Shown: positions 1 to 8,920, numbered from the stretch's first letter. The stretch is DNA of 33,697 nt from Hellea sp. (GCA_020629545.1 JAHDDC010000018.1:1-33697); one strand, 5' to 3'. Numbers and translations are program-made. The notes: generated by a model from the sequence alone, not told the origin.

Positions 1-29
1 TCGTCACAATTTAGAATTAAGCTGTTAAC

Positions 30-680
30 ATGTCTTTTGTTTTTCAACCCGCGCCTCCTATTAGCCTGCCAGTAGCAGGAACGGATGCGCGCTTTCCGGT
101 CCGCCGCATTTACTGCATTGGAAAAAACTATGCTGAGCATGTGCGTGAGATGGGCGGTGATGTGGAACGGTCTGAGCCAATTTTCTTCACCAAAGCTGCC
201 GAGACCATCGTCCAGAGCGAAAGTGAAATCCCTTTTCCGCCCCATACGGAAAATCTACATTACGAAGTTGAACTGGTCGTCGCAATGGGGCCGGACGGCA
301 TTTTTGGATATGGCGTCGGGATTGATATGACCCGCCGGGATATTCAAGCAACCGCCAAACAACGCGGCGGCCCGTGGGATCGCGCCAAGAGCTTCTCTCA
401 CAGCGCGCCTTGCTCAAAAATAACTCCCAAAGCCAATGTCAATCTTGATGGCGCGCATATTGTGCTTCGTCGAAATGGCGACATTGTGCAATCATCCAGC
501 CTCGATAAAATGATCTGGTCAATCCCCGAGATTATCGGGCGGCTTGACGCAGATATGGATTTGCAAGCCGGAGATTTAATCTTTACGGGAACCCCTGCGG
601 GGGTTGGTCCCGTGATCAGCGGAGACGAGCTCTCGGGCGGCGTGGAAGGCCTTGAGCCTATCCGGGTTAGAATTACATAA
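30..680 (+). CDS. FAH-family hydrolase, probable fumarylpyruvate hydrolase
   Basis: This 216-residue protein is a single-domain fumarylacetoacetate hydrolase (FAH) fold enzyme. Seen: the HYEVEL motif at residues 77-82 (metal ligands E79 and E81), D99 in GIDMTRRD as the third likely ligand, an SFSHSAPC segment near 121-128, and the C-terminal GTPAGVG turn at 187-193. True fumarylacetoacetases are about 420 residues, so the short form points to the fumarylpyruvate/acylpyruvate hydrolase branch, which cleaves fumarylpyruvate to fumarate and pyruvate in the cytoplasm. The next gene starts 5 nt after its stop and encodes a zeta-class GST isomerase, the usual partner in gentisate degradation (NagK/NagL-like pair). 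The ATG start has no strong ribosome binding site. The exact substrate is inferred from context; another acylpyruvate is possible. Confidence 0.85.
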   Translation: MSFVFQPAPPISLPVAGTDARFPVRRIYCIGKNYAEHVREMGGDVERSEPIFFTKAAETIVQSESEIPFPPHTENLHYEVELVVAMGPDGIFGYGVGIDMTRRDIQATAKQRGGPWDRAKSFSHSAPCSKITPKANVNLDGAHIVLRRNGDIVQSSSLDKMIWSIPEIIGRLDADMDLQAGDLIFTGTPAGVGPVISGDELSGGVEGLEPIRVRIT

Positions 681-685
681 GCGCC

Positions 686-1336
686 GTGACCAAACTTGCC
701 CTGCATAATTATTTTCGGAGCTCCACATCAGTACGAGTCCGGATCGCGCTTAATCTCAAAGGTCTGGATTACGACTACATCCCCTATGCGCTCCTGCCGA
801 ATGAGCATAAATCCGAGACCTATCTCAAGCTCAACCCGCAGGGCCTAGTCCCCGCACTTGAAATCGAGAATAGTGCGGTGCTGACCCAGTCCATGGCCAT
901 TATTGAATATCTTGATGAGGCCTTTCCCGATCCGGCCCTCATGCCGCCCGACCCGCTCGGCCGGGCCCGTGTCAGGAGCCTAGCTCAGATCGTGGGCTGC
1001 GATATCCACCCGGTTAATAATTTGCGGATATTACGTTATATCGCCGATGAGTTTGGCGCGGATGCGGATGCCAAGAAAGCCTGGTTTACGCAATGGGCCG
1101 CAGACGGATTTGCCGCGCTCGAAGCGCGCCTGTCATCTGAAATCGAAACGGCCGAATTTTGTCATGGCAATACGCCCAGCCTTGCGGATATTTGCCTCTA
1201 CGCGCAGGTCCTGAACAATAAACGCTTTGACGTTGATCCCGCGCCCTACCCAACCATTATGCGAATTTTCACCCATTGCGATGCATTGGCCGCGTTTCAA
1301 GATGCCAGGCCGGAAAACCAAATGGATGCGGTTTAA
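686..1336 (+). CDS. Maleylacetoacetate/maleylpyruvate isomerase (zeta-class GST)
   Basis: A 216-residue glutathione-dependent cis-trans isomerase. The N-terminal thioredoxin-like domain (about 1-80) carries SSTSVRVRIALN at 12-23, the zeta-class signature, LKLNPQGLVPAL, and the QSMAIIEYLDE glutathione-contact segment. The helical C-terminal domain contains NNLRILRYI, typical of maleylacetoacetate isomerases. In the classical SSCSWRVRIAL motif the third position is Cys; here it is Thr14. It starts with GTG 5 nt after the upstream hydrolase stop, so the two are very likely cotranscribed. With a fumarylpyruvate-type hydrolase as partner, isomerisation of maleylpyruvate to fumarylpyruvate is the best guess; maleylacetoacetate is the alternative. 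Confidence 0.88.
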   Translation: MTKLALHNYFRSSTSVRVRIALNLKGLDYDYIPYALLPNEHKSETYLKLNPQGLVPALEIENSAVLTQSMAIIEYLDEAFPDPALMPPDPLGRARVRSLAQIVGCDIHPVNNLRILRYIADEFGADADAKKAWFTQWAADGFAALEARLSSEIETAEFCHGNTPSLADICLYAQVLNNKRFDVDPAPYPTIMRIFTHCDALAAFQDARPENQMDAV

Positions 1337-1393
1337 ACAATTTTGACAATTGGCGGATATAGTTCTCGCATTCTATTAATTTGAGCTTCCTAA

Positions 1394-2041
1394 ATGCGGT
1401 CTGATTTAAAGCGTGCTGTCACCATTATCATCGGTAATGCTCTCATTTTTATACCCCTGTTAATGTTTAATGGGGATCTTTTTCTACTCGTCTTTTCATA
1501 TTTCATTGAAATTCTGATCGGAATTTTCGCGACGTTGCTCATTATTTATGGTGGTTACAAGAGAATCGGAGACGCCGCAGCTTCGATTGGATATATGGCT
1601 GTGTTTGTCGTCTATATTTTGTACAATACTCACTACCTTTTACCGGATATTTCAAAGCGCGTTTTTCCGGATGATCTTTACAATAATTGGATATTTTGGA
1701 TCGTCATATTTATGGTCTTAGGGTCTCAAATTGTGGGATTTGTTAGAGAGTTTTGCACAAACTCGCATCAACGATTACCGGCACCAGAATGTTATTGTTT
1801 CCTATTATTTGGTAAATCGGCGTGCTTATTCATTGCAGCTAAAGCGCTTTTGCCGATGGCTCAACATTCGGAGAATTCATTACTCTTGCTTTGTGTCTTC
1901 GGCGTAACGAAAACTATATTCGAATTGATTTTAGTATTACCTTTTCTGAAAGAATGGTCTTCTCACGATACGCAATACGCATTTTTGAACACGAGAAAGA
2001 AATCAACCCCCTTTCAACACCCTTCCCGCGACAGCATCTAA
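1394..2041 (+). CDS. Multi-pass membrane protein of unknown function (possibly DUF6498-like)
   Basis: A 215-residue, very hydrophobic protein with about six membrane segments, roughly 8-24, 28-50, 62-80, 97-115, 132-152 and 160-185. The start of the protein (NALIFIPLLMFNGDLFLLVF followed by a conserved-looking FIEILIGIF) resembles the opening helices of DUF6498 membrane proteins, but this match is from memory and weak. Base use is clearly more AT-rich than in the flanking genes. Its last 39 bases overlap the 3' end of the convergent mtnP gene. It begins 57 nt after the isomerase gene, with no obvious Shine-Dalgarno sequence. Function is not assigned. Confidence 0.6.
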   Translation: MRSDLKRAVTIIIGNALIFIPLLMFNGDLFLLVFSYFIEILIGIFATLLIIYGGYKRIGDAAASIGYMAVFVVYILYNTHYLLPDISKRVFPDDLYNNWIFWIVIFMVLGSQIVGFVREFCTNSHQRLPAPECYCFLLFGKSACLFIAAKALLPMAQHSENSLLLLCVFGVTKTIFELILVLPFLKEWSSHDTQYAFLNTRKKSTPFQHPSRDSI

Positions 2042-2884
2042 TTTTGCGATCAATTCTGGATCGCGCGCTTCAGGAGCTGTGATTAAGGCAACATCCAAAT
2101 TGGTCTCTATGCCTTGCGGGCTTGGGGTGCGAGCTAATTCCGACAGCTGCCCGACGAGCGCTTTGACTGCAGATCGGGCTGTTTCGGCATTTTGCATAAG
2201 GACGGCTATCACAGATGCGACGTCAACATTACCGTGATCGGGATGCCAACAATCATAATCGGTTACCATGGCCATGGTCGCATAGGGTAGTTCAGCCTCG
2301 CGGGCGAGCTTGGCTTCGGGCATATTCGTCATGCCGATGACATCGCAGCCCCATTGCCGGTACATATGGCTTTCGGCCTTAGTCGAAAATTGTGGGCCCT
2401 CCATTGCTAGATATGTTCCGCCTGTGTGAACAGTCGCTCCGGCAGCCTTAGCCGCTTCTCCGGCCAATTTAGACAAACGCTGACATATCGGGTCGGCCGT
2501 TGAGACATGGGCTACCAGCCCTTTTCCAAAAAAGGATTTTTCGCGCTTAAACGTGCGATCGATGAATTGATCCACCATGACGAAATGTCCGGGCGCATAG
2601 TCTTCCTTGAGCGAGCCCACTGCGGAGATCGACAAGATATCCGTACATCCCGCGCGCTTGAGAGCGTCAATATTGGCCCGATAATTGACGTCGCTAGGCG
2701 ATAGTTTATGGCCGCGTCCATGGCGGGGAATAAAGCGAAGTTTTACACCGCCGAGCTCCGCGAAGAGAACATCGTCTGACGGCATCCCCCAAGGCGTCTC
2801 TATCGAAATCCATTGCTGGTTCTCAAGTGCGTCCATGTCGTACAGCCCGGAGCCCCCGAGAATGCCTAGAACCCATTCTGACAT
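2003..2884 (-). CDS. mtnP: S-methyl-5'-thioadenosine phosphorylase
   Basis: A 293-residue PNP/MTAP family phosphorylase that cleaves 5'-methylthioadenosine with phosphate to adenine and methylthioribose-1-phosphate, the entry to methionine salvage. Seen: GGSGLY at 10-15 and RHGRGH at 54-59 (phosphate binding), NYRANI, SAVGSL, PGHFVMVDQFIDRT, YLAMEGPQFSTKAES, IGMTNMPEAKLAREAELPYA, and TDYDCW (substrate Asp). The set of motifs and length fit MTAP rather than inosine/guanosine phosphorylase. The ATG start lies 3 nt after the stop of the upstream GNAT gene, so both probably share a transcript. The 3' end overlaps the convergent membrane-protein gene by 39 nt. Confidence 0.95.
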   Translation of the reverse strand: MSEWVLGILGGSGLYDMDALENQQWISIETPWGMPSDDVLFAELGGVKLRFIPRHGRGHKLSPSDVNYRANIDALKRAGCTDILSISAVGSLKEDYAPGHFVMVDQFIDRTFKREKSFFGKGLVAHVSTADPICQRLSKLAGEAAKAAGATVHTGGTYLAMEGPQFSTKAESHMYRQWGCDVIGMTNMPEAKLAREAELPYATMAMVTDYDCWHPDHGNVDVASVIAVLMQNAETARSAVKALVGQLSELARTPSPQGIETNLDVALITAPEARDPELIAKLDAVAGRVLKGG

Positions 2885-2887
2885 AGC

Positions 2888-3412
2888 TTATTCCTCTACC
2901 AATTGTTTGAACATGATATGGGCATCAACATAGCCCAAGTCTTTGTGGTGAAATGCTCCGGGAACTGTCCCAATAATATCAAAGCCATGTCGCTGCCATA
3001 GCCTGACCGCCGTCTCATTCGTGCTGACGACCAGATTATATTGCATTCCGCGGTAACCATTTTTGATGGCATAGCTTTGTGAATGCTCACACATCAAAGA
3101 CGCAACACCCTGTCCGCGCGCCGCAGGCGCGACAACATAGCCGCAATTGCAGATATGGGCGCCGAGTGGCGGCTGATTTGGCCGCAGATAATAGACGCCC
3201 AGAACGTCACCCGCTTCATCAATGGCGACATGCGTGGTTTTGCTAGGGTTAAACCAATAGGCTTTGGCATCATCTTCGCTGGAGTCCATGGCATTTGGAT
3301 AACTGTTTCCGGCGGCGAATACAGATTGCATGAACGCCCAGATCTGGGACCAATGCTGATCCGGGTCCGCTGGAATAATCTGGATATTCTTGGGTTTCAT
3401 GTAACCAGTCAT
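2888..3412 (-). CDS. GNAT-family N-acetyltransferase
   Basis: A 174-residue GCN5-related acetyltransferase. Seen: the acetyl-CoA binding core CGYVVAPAARGQGVASLMCEHSQ (R/Q-x-x-G-x-A type loop RGQGVA), followed by the NETAVRLWQRHGFDIIGTVPGAF motif of motif B. The reading frame stays open further upstream into cyt c1, but an intrinsic terminator at 3437-3461 lies in that extension. The start MTGYMKPK at 3412 has GGAAG about 6 nt upstream, so it is chosen here; MKPKN at 3400 is the alternative. It is 3 nt from mtnP. The substrate cannot be told from the sequence. Confidence 0.85.
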   Translation of the reverse strand: MTGYMKPKNIQIIPADPDQHWSQIWAFMQSVFAAGNSYPNAMDSSEDDAKAYWFNPSKTTHVAIDEAGDVLGVYYLRPNQPPLGAHICNCGYVVAPAARGQGVASLMCEHSQSYAIKNGYRGMQYNLVVSTNETAVRLWQRHGFDIIGTVPGAFHHKDLGYVDAHIMFKQLVEE

Positions 3413-3436
3413 GCCGACTTCCGGTGCAGATAACAA

Positions 3437-3461
3437 TAAAAAAGCCCGGACAAGCCGGGCT
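3437..3461 (-). terminator. Intrinsic terminator after petC
   Basis: Read on the minus strand, a perfect 7-bp stem AGCCCGG/CCGGGCT closes a five-base CTTGT loop and is followed at once by a run of six T. It lies 23 nt beyond the petC stop and before the GNAT start, so it ends the bc1 operon transcript. Confidence 0.9.
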
Positions 3462-3483
3462 ATTTCATAAAATATTCGTGAGC

Positions 3484-4278
3484 CTAGTGCTTCACATTTC
3501 TCCAAACAGCGCGGTATGAGAACCACAGAAGAATGGACAAAATAAACAAATACAGCATCACTGCGAAACCGAGACTCTTGCGAGCTTCCATTTTCGGGTC
3601 AGCCGACCAAGCCAAAAACTCTGTGACGTCCATTGCCATTTGATCGACGGTCGCAGGCGTTCCGTCCGCATATTCGACAAGACCATCAGACAGCGGGTTA
3701 GCCATAGCGATTTGACCGCCCATTGCTTTATTCATCATCACATCATCTTTGTCATAAGATGTTAGAACGTTATAGATGTAATCTGCGCCCCCAACCCGTG
3801 CTTTTACAATGACAGATAAATCGGGTGGTGCCTTACCATTATTACTGGCTGCAGCGGCGGCATCGTTAGGATAAATAGCCGGGAATTGATCCGCTGGTAT
3901 ACCTGGGCGCGTTTCAATATCACCTGTATCGAGGTCAACGACTTCGACATCCCAATCAGCGGCAAAAGCTTTTACATCCGGGTTATCATTCGGGTTTTTG
4001 TAAAGCTCATCATAATAAGGCCCGCCTTTATCACCTAAGTGCCGGAAGGATAAATGCTTGAGCTGGTGACAAGCTGAACAGACTTCACGGTAAACTTGAT
4101 AACCGCGTTGCATGGCCGCCCGATCATAAGTGCCGCTCATACCCTGAAAATGCCAGTCCTTGTGCTTCATTTCATAATCGCTTCCGCCGCCCGCAGCACT
4201 TGCAACAGACATGCCCGCGATTAAAGCACCAATCGCGATGACTGATCCCGTGAGTGCTTTTTTCATCGTCAATTTCAT
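3484..4278 (-). CDS. petC: Cytochrome c1 of the bc1 complex
   Basis: A 264-residue membrane-anchored c-type cytochrome that passes electrons from the Rieske centre to soluble or membrane cytochrome c. Seen: signal peptide 1-28 (cleavage around ASA-AG), heme-binding CSACH at 67-71, SFRHLG, the RPGIPAD...[11 protein letters not shown] and APPDLS motifs typical of cytochrome c1, QIAMANPL with M192 as the likely sixth heme ligand, and a C-terminal membrane anchor at about 236-256. It starts with an ATGA overlap on the petB stop, so translation is coupled. Heme attachment occurs in the periplasm by the Ccm system (family knowledge). Confidence 0.97.
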   Translation of the reverse strand: MKLTMKKALTGSVIAIGALIAGMSVASAAGGGSDYEMKHKDWHFQGMSGTYDRAAMQRGYQVYREVCSACHQLKHLSFRHLGDKGGPYYDELYKNPNDNPDVKAFAADWDVEVVDLDTGDIETRPGIPADQFPAIYPNDAAAAASNNGKAPPDLSVIVKARVGGADYIYNVLTSYDKDDVMMNKAMGGQIAMANPLSDGLVEYADGTPATVDQMAMDVTEFLAWSADPKMEARKSLGFAVMLYLFILSILLWFSYRAVWRNVKH

Positions 4279-5519
4279 GATGAAGCTCCTCCGAGTACAG
4301 ACTTGGTAATCGATTCAGGTATGGCCTTTGGCTTCTCGATCATACCCATAACCGGTAAGATCACGAGGAAGAACAGGAAGTAGTATATCGTTGCAAAGCG
4401 TGACCACCACACAAACTTAAGACCGAAAGCTGTATCATCAGGAGCCTCAGCACCGCACCATCCGAGGATCACACATGCGATCACAAAAAGTATAAACCAA
4501 AGGCGCGTGACTGGGCGGAACCGCATGGAACGTACTTTAGATGTGTCGAGCCATGGCAGGATAAATAGGACGGCGATGGCCGCAAACATCAGTAAAATTC
4601 CCATGAGCTTATCTGGGACGGCCCGCAAAATCGCGTAAAACGGCAAGAAATACCATTCCGGAACGATATGCTCTGGCGTCGCGAGCGGATCAGCCTGGAT
4701 ATAGTTATCAGAATGGCCCAGAGCGTCCGGTTGGTAGAACAGGAAGAACGCAAAAACGAGCAAGAAAACACTGACCGCGAACGCATCTTTTATCGTGTAG
4801 TAAGGATGGAAAGCCAGCGTGTCCTCTTTGGATTTTGGCTCGATACCAATCGGGTTGTTTTGACCCGCATGATGCATGGCCCAAACATGAAGTCCTACAA
4901 TTGCAGCAATAACGAATGGTAGTAAATAATGTAGAGCAAAGAAGCGGTTAAGCGTCGGGTTATCGACCGCGAAGCCGCCAAGCAGCCATTGCTGGACGCT
5001 TTCACCAACAACCGGAATAGCGCCGAAGAAACCTGTGATAACGGTGGCGCCCCAGAAGGACATTTGTCCCCAAGGCAGCGTGTAACCTAAAAAGGCCGTG
5101 GCCATCATGATCAAATAAATGACACAACCCAAAATCCAGATCATTTCGCGCGGGGCTTTATACGATCCGTAGTAAAGCCCTCTAAACATGTGAATATACA
5201 CTGCAAAGAAGAACATAGACGCACCAACCGCGTGCAGGGGCTGTATCAACCAGCCAAATGGAACGTCACGCTTAATCCGCTGAACGCTATCAAAAGCAAG
5301 ATCAACATGCGGAACGTAGTGCATGGCCAAAATAATGCCTGAAATTATCTGAGTGATCAGACATAAAGTCAGAATACCGCCAAAGGTCCACCAATAGTTC
5401 AGATTGCGCGGACTTGGATAAGTCATGAAATCAGCGCCCATCCGGATGATCGGTAAGCGCTTATCTAGCCATTTGGAGGCCGCGTATTTGGGTTCATATG
5501 TTGAGGGATGTCCAGCCAT
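4275..5519 (-). CDS. petB: Cytochrome b of the bc1 complex
   Basis: A 414-residue polytopic membrane protein holding hemes bL and bH and both quinone sites. Seen: [11 protein letters not shown], the four heme ligand histidines H96, H110, H197 and H211, [15 protein letters not shown], and the Qo-site PEWY at 287-290 within [21 protein letters not shown]. About eight membrane helices are visible, and length fits the full bacterial form (fused b6 plus subunit IV). The frame could be opened three codons earlier at a TTG, but the ATG ([12 protein letters not shown]), one base after the petA stop, is preferred. It overlaps petC by 4 nt. Confidence 0.97.
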   Translation of the reverse strand: MAGHPSTYEPKYAASKWLDKRLPIIRMGADFMTYPSPRNLNYWWTFGGILTLCLITQIISGIILAMHYVPHVDLAFDSVQRIKRDVPFGWLIQPLHAVGASMFFFAVYIHMFRGLYYGSYKAPREMIWILGCVIYLIMMATAFLGYTLPWGQMSFWGATVITGFFGAIPVVGESVQQWLLGGFAVDNPTLNRFFALHYLLPFVIAAIVGLHVWAMHHAGQNNPIGIEPKSKEDTLAFHPYYTIKDAFAVSVFLLVFAFFLFYQPDALGHSDNYIQADPLATPEHIVPEWYFLPFYAILRAVPDKLMGILLMFAAIAVLFILPWLDTSKVRSMRFRPVTRLWFILFVIACVILGWCGAEAPDDTAFGLKFVWWSRFATIYYFLFFLVILPVMGMIEKPKAIPESITKSVLGGASS

Positions 5520-5520
5520 C

Positions 5521-6093
5521 TTAACCAACCTTGATTACTGTATCGGAGACATATTCGTATGGGGGTATCTCGAGATTTTTAGGAGCCGGTCCTTTACGAA
5601 TCCGGCCTGATGTATCGTAATGCGACCCATGGCACGGGCAATACCACCCGCCATATTGACCCTGCGCATCGACTTTGCCCTGTTCACCTACGGGAATACA
5701 GCCAAAGTGGGTACAAACACCAACCATGACCAAGTATTTCGGGTCAAGTTTACCCGCCGGGTTCGGGACGAGGCGCTGATTGTCTGTTTCGGGGTCTTTG
5801 AGTTCGGCTATATCCACTGCTTCAGCCTCTGCAATTTCTGCAGGTGTTCTATGGCGAACAAATACCGGACGGCCGCGCCATAATAATTTGAGCTGAGCCC
5901 CCTCAGATACTTTGGACAAGTCAATTTCGATTGACCCTGCCGCCAGCGTATCGGCCGCTTTGCCCATTTGCATGACGAGTGGCCACGCCAAAGCTCCGGC
6001 CCCGACGGCAGCCGCTGCGCCTGTTGCTATATAAATGAAGTCACGTTTCTCGTGATCGATAACTTCGTGGGAATTTTCGGTGTGTTCAGACAC
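5521..6093 (-). CDS. petA: Ubiquinol-cytochrome c reductase Rieske iron-sulfur subunit
   Basis: A 190-residue Rieske protein. Seen (numbering from the start used here): cluster ligands in CTHFGC (C127, H129; C132 disulfide) and CPCHGSHYD (C152, C154 disulfide, H155), plus a single N-terminal hydrophobic anchor following [16 protein letters not shown]. The anchor motif is a Lys-Arg version of the twin-arginine signal usual for Rieske proteins. The GTG at 6093 has AGGAAAGGG 8 nt upstream and gives the usual N terminus (MSEHTENS); a GTG nine codons earlier (6120) is also open but would place the binding site inside the gene. First gene of the petABC operon. Confidence 0.96.
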   Translation of the reverse strand: MSEHTENSHEVIDHEKRDFIYIATGAAAAVGAGALAWPLVMQMGKAADTLAAGSIEIDLSKVSEGAQLKLLWRGRPVFVRHRTPAEIAEAEAVDIAELKDPETDNQRLVPNPAGKLDPKYLVMVGVCTHFGCIPVGEQGKVDAQGQYGGWYCPCHGSHYDTSGRIRKGPAPKNLEIPPYEYVSDTVIKVG

Positions 6094-6174
6094 GGGAGAA
6101 TCCCTTTCCTGATAGTGCACTTTTGTTTCAGCGTGGTAATACCGAAATTGTCTTTAAAAGGCTAATTTTTAATC

Positions 6175-6189
6175 GCGGCACAACGCCGC
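6175..6189. other. Small GC hairpin between petA and trmL
   Basis: GCGGC-ACAAC-GCCGC forms a 5-bp perfect stem in the otherwise AT-rich 145-bp divergent spacer of petA and trmL. There is no proper T-run directly behind it on either strand, so a terminator is unlikely; a regulatory or 5'-leader structure for petA is possible. No convincing -10/-35 pair was found. Confidence 0.3.
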
Positions 6190-6238
6190 AATTTATCTTT
6201 TGATTTTCAAAGCCATGCAGCCTAGCTAAGAGCCCATT

Positions 6239-6688
6239 ATGAACGTCACTCTTTATCAGCCTGATATTGCGCAAAACCTAGGCGCTGTGATGCGGTTATG
6301 TGCCTGTTTTGGTATTCCTCTAGGTGCGATTGAGCCATTTGGCTTTCCACTAACGACCAAGGCACTCCGCCGTACCGCAATGGATTATGGTGCCCCCGAA
6401 GATCTCATGCGGCACCCCAATTGGCATGAGTTTCTAAAGCAAAAATCCGGACGGGTCGTTTTGTTTACGACAAAAGGTGCAACGAATTTGACCCAGTTCA
6501 AATTTGAGCCATCAGATAATCTATTGTTTGGTCGCGAAAGTGCGGGCGTCCCCGATTCGGTTCACGCTGATGTTGATGCGCGGGTAATCATTCCTTTGTC
6601 ACCGGAAGCACGCTCTTTCAACCTCGCAACAAGTGTCGCGATAGGGTTATTTGAATCCCTAAGACAAACAGGACGATTACCCCAATGA
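6239..6688 (+). CDS. trmL: tRNA (cytidine(34)-2'-O)-methyltransferase
   Basis: A 149-residue SPOUT-class methyltransferase that 2'-O-methylates the wobble base (C34 or cmnm5U34) of tRNA-Leu isoacceptors. Seen: N-terminal [20 protein letters not shown], motif 2 [11 protein letters not shown] (AdoMet knot) and motif 3 [18 protein letters not shown], all in the order of the minimal TrmL/YibK family, and the length fits. The ATG start has no strong Shine-Dalgarno sequence. The stop overlaps the hemF start as ATGA, so the two genes are coupled. Confidence 0.93.
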   Translation: MNVTLYQPDIAQNLGAVMRLCACFGIPLGAIEPFGFPLTTKALRRTAMDYGAPEDLMRHPNWHEFLKQKSGRVVLFTTKGATNLTQFKFEPSDNLLFGRESAGVPDSVHADVDARVIIPLSPEARSFNLATSVAIGLFESLRQTGRLPQ

Positions 6689-7548
6689 ACTTTGACACCC
6701 GGAAACAATTAGCGGCCAACTGGTTCAGATCACTGCGTGACACGATATGCGCAGAATTCGAAACTTTGGAGCGCGAAGCTCCTGACAATCTCTATCCCGG
6801 AACGCCGGGACAATTTGTTTTTGAGGACTGGTCGCGCAAGAATAATGGCGGCGGCGGAACAGGCGGAATGCTGCGTGGCCGGCTGTTTGAAAAATGCGGC
6901 GTGCATATCTCGGTCGTCCATGGTGAGTTTGAAGGCGATATGCGTGAAACGGTACCCGGCGCCAAAGACGATCCGCGGTTTTGGGCCGCCGGGGTGAGCT
7001 TGATCGCGCATATGGTCAATCCAAACATCCCAGCCGTCCATATGAATACGCGTTATATAGTGACGACGCAAGATTGGTTTGGCGGCGGCGCCGACCTAAC
7101 CCCAACACAGTGGAAAGACCGCAATCAGGATAGCCATGACGCCAGAACCTTTCACACCGGCATGAAAAATGTCTGCGACGCTCATGACTGTGCAGACTAT
7201 GCAAAATATAAAGCCTGGTGCGATGAGTATTTTCACCTGCACCACCGCGACGAACCGCGGGGGATTGGCGGCATATTTTACGACCGGCATAATAGCGGTG
7301 ACTGGGACGCCGACTTCGCCTTCACACAAGATGTCGGCAAAGGTTTCCTAAAGACCTATGCCGAGATCGTACGCGGCCGTATGGACGAACCGTGGAGCGA
7401 GGAAGACCGGGAAGAACAGCTCGTCACGCGAGGCCGCTATGTGGAATTTAACCTTCTTTATGACCGGGGCACCACATTCGGCCTAAAGACTGGGGGCAAT
7501 GTGAAAACCATCCTCTCCTCCATGCCGCCTGTGGTGAAGTGGCCATAA
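6685..7548 (+). CDS. hemF: Oxygen-dependent coproporphyrinogen III oxidase
   Basis: A 287-residue aerobic oxidase that decarboxylates coproporphyrinogen III to protoporphyrinogen IX in heme synthesis. Seen: [20 protein letters not shown], the GVHISVVHG segment, [50 protein letters not shown] and the C-terminal [18 protein letters not shown] block followed by [12 protein letters not shown], i.e. the complete family core. Starts in the trmL stop codon (ATGA overlap). Its location beside the bc1 operon suits the need for heme in aerobic respiration, but the genes are on opposite strands. Confidence 0.97.
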   Translation: MNFDTRKQLAANWFRSLRDTICAEFETLEREAPDNLYPGTPGQFVFEDWSRKNNGGGGTGGMLRGRLFEKCGVHISVVHGEFEGDMRETVPGAKDDPRFWAAGVSLIAHMVNPNIPAVHMNTRYIVTTQDWFGGGADLTPTQWKDRNQDSHDARTFHTGMKNVCDAHDCADYAKYKAWCDEYFHLHHRDEPRGIGGIFYDRHNSGDWDADFAFTQDVGKGFLKTYAEIVRGRMDEPWSEEDREEQLVTRGRYVEFNLLYDRGTTFGLKTGGNVKTILSSMPPVVKWP

Positions 7549-7556
7549 CTGAAAGC

Positions 7557-7590
7557 AAAAAAAAGAGGCCCGAAGGCCTCTTAAAAATTT
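7557..7590 (-). terminator. Intrinsic terminator with UUCG tetraloop, shared 3' end
   Basis: The perfect stem AAGAGGCC (7563-7570) / GGCCTCTT (7575-7582) closes, on the minus strand, a TTCG tetraloop and is followed by eight T. That makes a textbook terminator for the subtilase gene. On the plus strand only TTAAAAATTT follows, so termination of hemF transcripts would be weaker. Confidence 0.9.
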
Positions 7591-7606
7591 CAAATTTTAA
7601 TCGGTT

Positions 7607-8710
7607 TTACTTGACGCAGACATCGTAGACATCGCCGGAAGTCCGAGCAATGTCGCCACCATCAGAACAACCACCTAACAGGACAACACCCGCAACATGT
7701 GGTGACGCCATAGAAGTTCCTGAAAGTGTACGATAACCACCATCTTTATAGGTTGAGTAGATTGATGAACCTGGTGCAATCCAATCTACAGGCGGCTGGC
7801 CGTAGTTTGAGAAGCTGGACCATCCGTCACTGGAGGTAGATGACGCAACTGTCAAAATGTTCGGACCATTTGCGGAAGCCGGAGAGCCATTTGTGAAGCT
7901 AGAGTCATTACCAGCGGCAAGAACAAATGTTGTTCCACCAGCAGAAGCAGCCTCAACTGCATCGTTAAGCGCTTGGGAGAAACCACCACCAAGGCTCATG
8001 TTGGCTACGTCGCAGTTTGTCGAAGCAACATGGTCAACACCGGCAATCACGCCAGATGTCGAACCTGATCCGCGCGCACCCAAAACTTTGATCGGCACAA
8101 CAGTTGCACCAGCAGCAACTCCGACTACGCCGACTTCATTGTCGATTGCAGCAATAGTTCCGGCAACGTGTGTCCCGTGTCCGTTACCATCGTCTGTGCC
8201 AGCGTCTTTACCTCTCGTAAAAGCTGAAAAACCTTGAGAAGCATCTACATTTAGATCTGGGTGATCCAAATCGATTCCGGTATCTAGGACGCAAGCTACT
8301 CCATTTGACGCAACGCCGCCATTTACGCGGGTGATACCCCATGGTGTTTCCTGGGCTGGGCCAGTTGTTCCGCCGTCACCGCCGCCTGGACCTTTTCCTG
8401 GAGGGCGTGGCATGGACCGCATCATTCCGTCGGCCTCAAAATAAGCGATATTTGGATTATTCGCGGCAAGGCGCTCAGCAGCAGTCGCAGACATTGTAGC
8501 AGAGAAACCTCTAATCGCCTTTGAGTATGTATGACCCATTTGGCCACCAGCGCGATTTACCGCCTGATTAGCAAGGCCTGGAGCCTGACTTGAAGATACG
8601 CTGTTATCAAAAACAAAGATCCAGCTGTCCTGGGCCTGCGCTGAGGCAGACATGGCGCCCGTTAGAGCGATCCCTGTTCCAATAAGGGCTATTTTTTTGA
8701 TTAGTGTCAT
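7607..8710 (-). CDS. Secreted S8 (subtilisin/proteinase K-like) serine peptidase
   Basis: A 367-residue preproenzyme. Seen: Sec signal peptide 1-26 (cleavage after AQA), a short I9-like propeptide (about 30-95, ending YFEADG), a Pro/Gly-rich linker (PRPPGKGPGGGDGG), then the catalytic domain with D143 in VLDTGIDLDHPDL, H181 in GHGTHVAGT, oxyanion N268 in LAAGND and S333 in GTSMASPHVAG. The ATG used is supported by GGGAGG 10 nt upstream; a TTG six codons earlier is rejected because it overlaps that site. After the catalytic Ser block only about 29 residues follow, with two Cys (GGC and DVC) that could form a disulfide. Probably an extracellular or periplasmic nutrient protease. Confidence 0.93.
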   Translation of the reverse strand: MTLIKKIALIGTGIALTGAMSASAQAQDSWIFVFDNSVSSSQAPGLANQAVNRAGGQMGHTYSKAIRGFSATMSATAAERLAANNPNIAYFEADGMMRSMPRPPGKGPGGGDGGTTGPAQETPWGITRVNGGVASNGVACVLDTGIDLDHPDLNVDASQGFSAFTRGKDAGTDDGNGHGTHVAGTIAAIDNEVGVVGVAAGATVVPIKVLGARGSGSTSGVIAGVDHVASTNCDVANMSLGGGFSQALNDAVEAASAGGTTFVLAAGNDSSFTNGSPASANGPNILTVASSTSSDGWSSFSNYGQPPVDWIAPGSSIYSTYKDGGYRTLSGTSMASPHVAGVVLLGGCSDGGDIARTSGDVYDVCVK

Positions 8711-8920
8711 GCGTAAATTTCCTCCCAATTATGCAAAAGACGGGATTTGATTGGATATCTGGCGATGAATGTCAAATGACTATTCCATATAAGGGAGTAT
8801 ATTTCTCAAAATCCGCCCAATAAGGTAAAAAATTGCGCAAAATGATTGCCGAAATGAGGCCAAAATAAGGCCAATCGCACAATATTGCATCATATTCAGA
8901 AAATACTTGCGCCAACGGCT

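Noticed and set aside
1343..1348. TTGACA before the AT-rich membrane protein gene
   Set aside because: No -10 element at proper spacing; part of a small CAATT/AATTG inverted repeat in AT-rich sequence.
3083..3433. Plus-strand frame of 116 codons
   Set aside because: Antisense to the GNAT gene, crosses toward the petC terminator and shows no family features.
3413..3526. N-terminal extension of the GNAT gene
   Set aside because: It would run through the petC terminator and overlap petC; the start at 3412 has a ribosome site.
7857..8237. Plus-strand frame of 126 codons
   Set aside because: Antisense to the subtilase catalytic domain; Pro/Ala-rich shadow translation.
8770..8775. TTGACA on the minus strand upstream of the subtilase gene
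   Set aside because: A perfect -35 but no acceptable -10 at 16-18 bp spacing, so no promoter is called.
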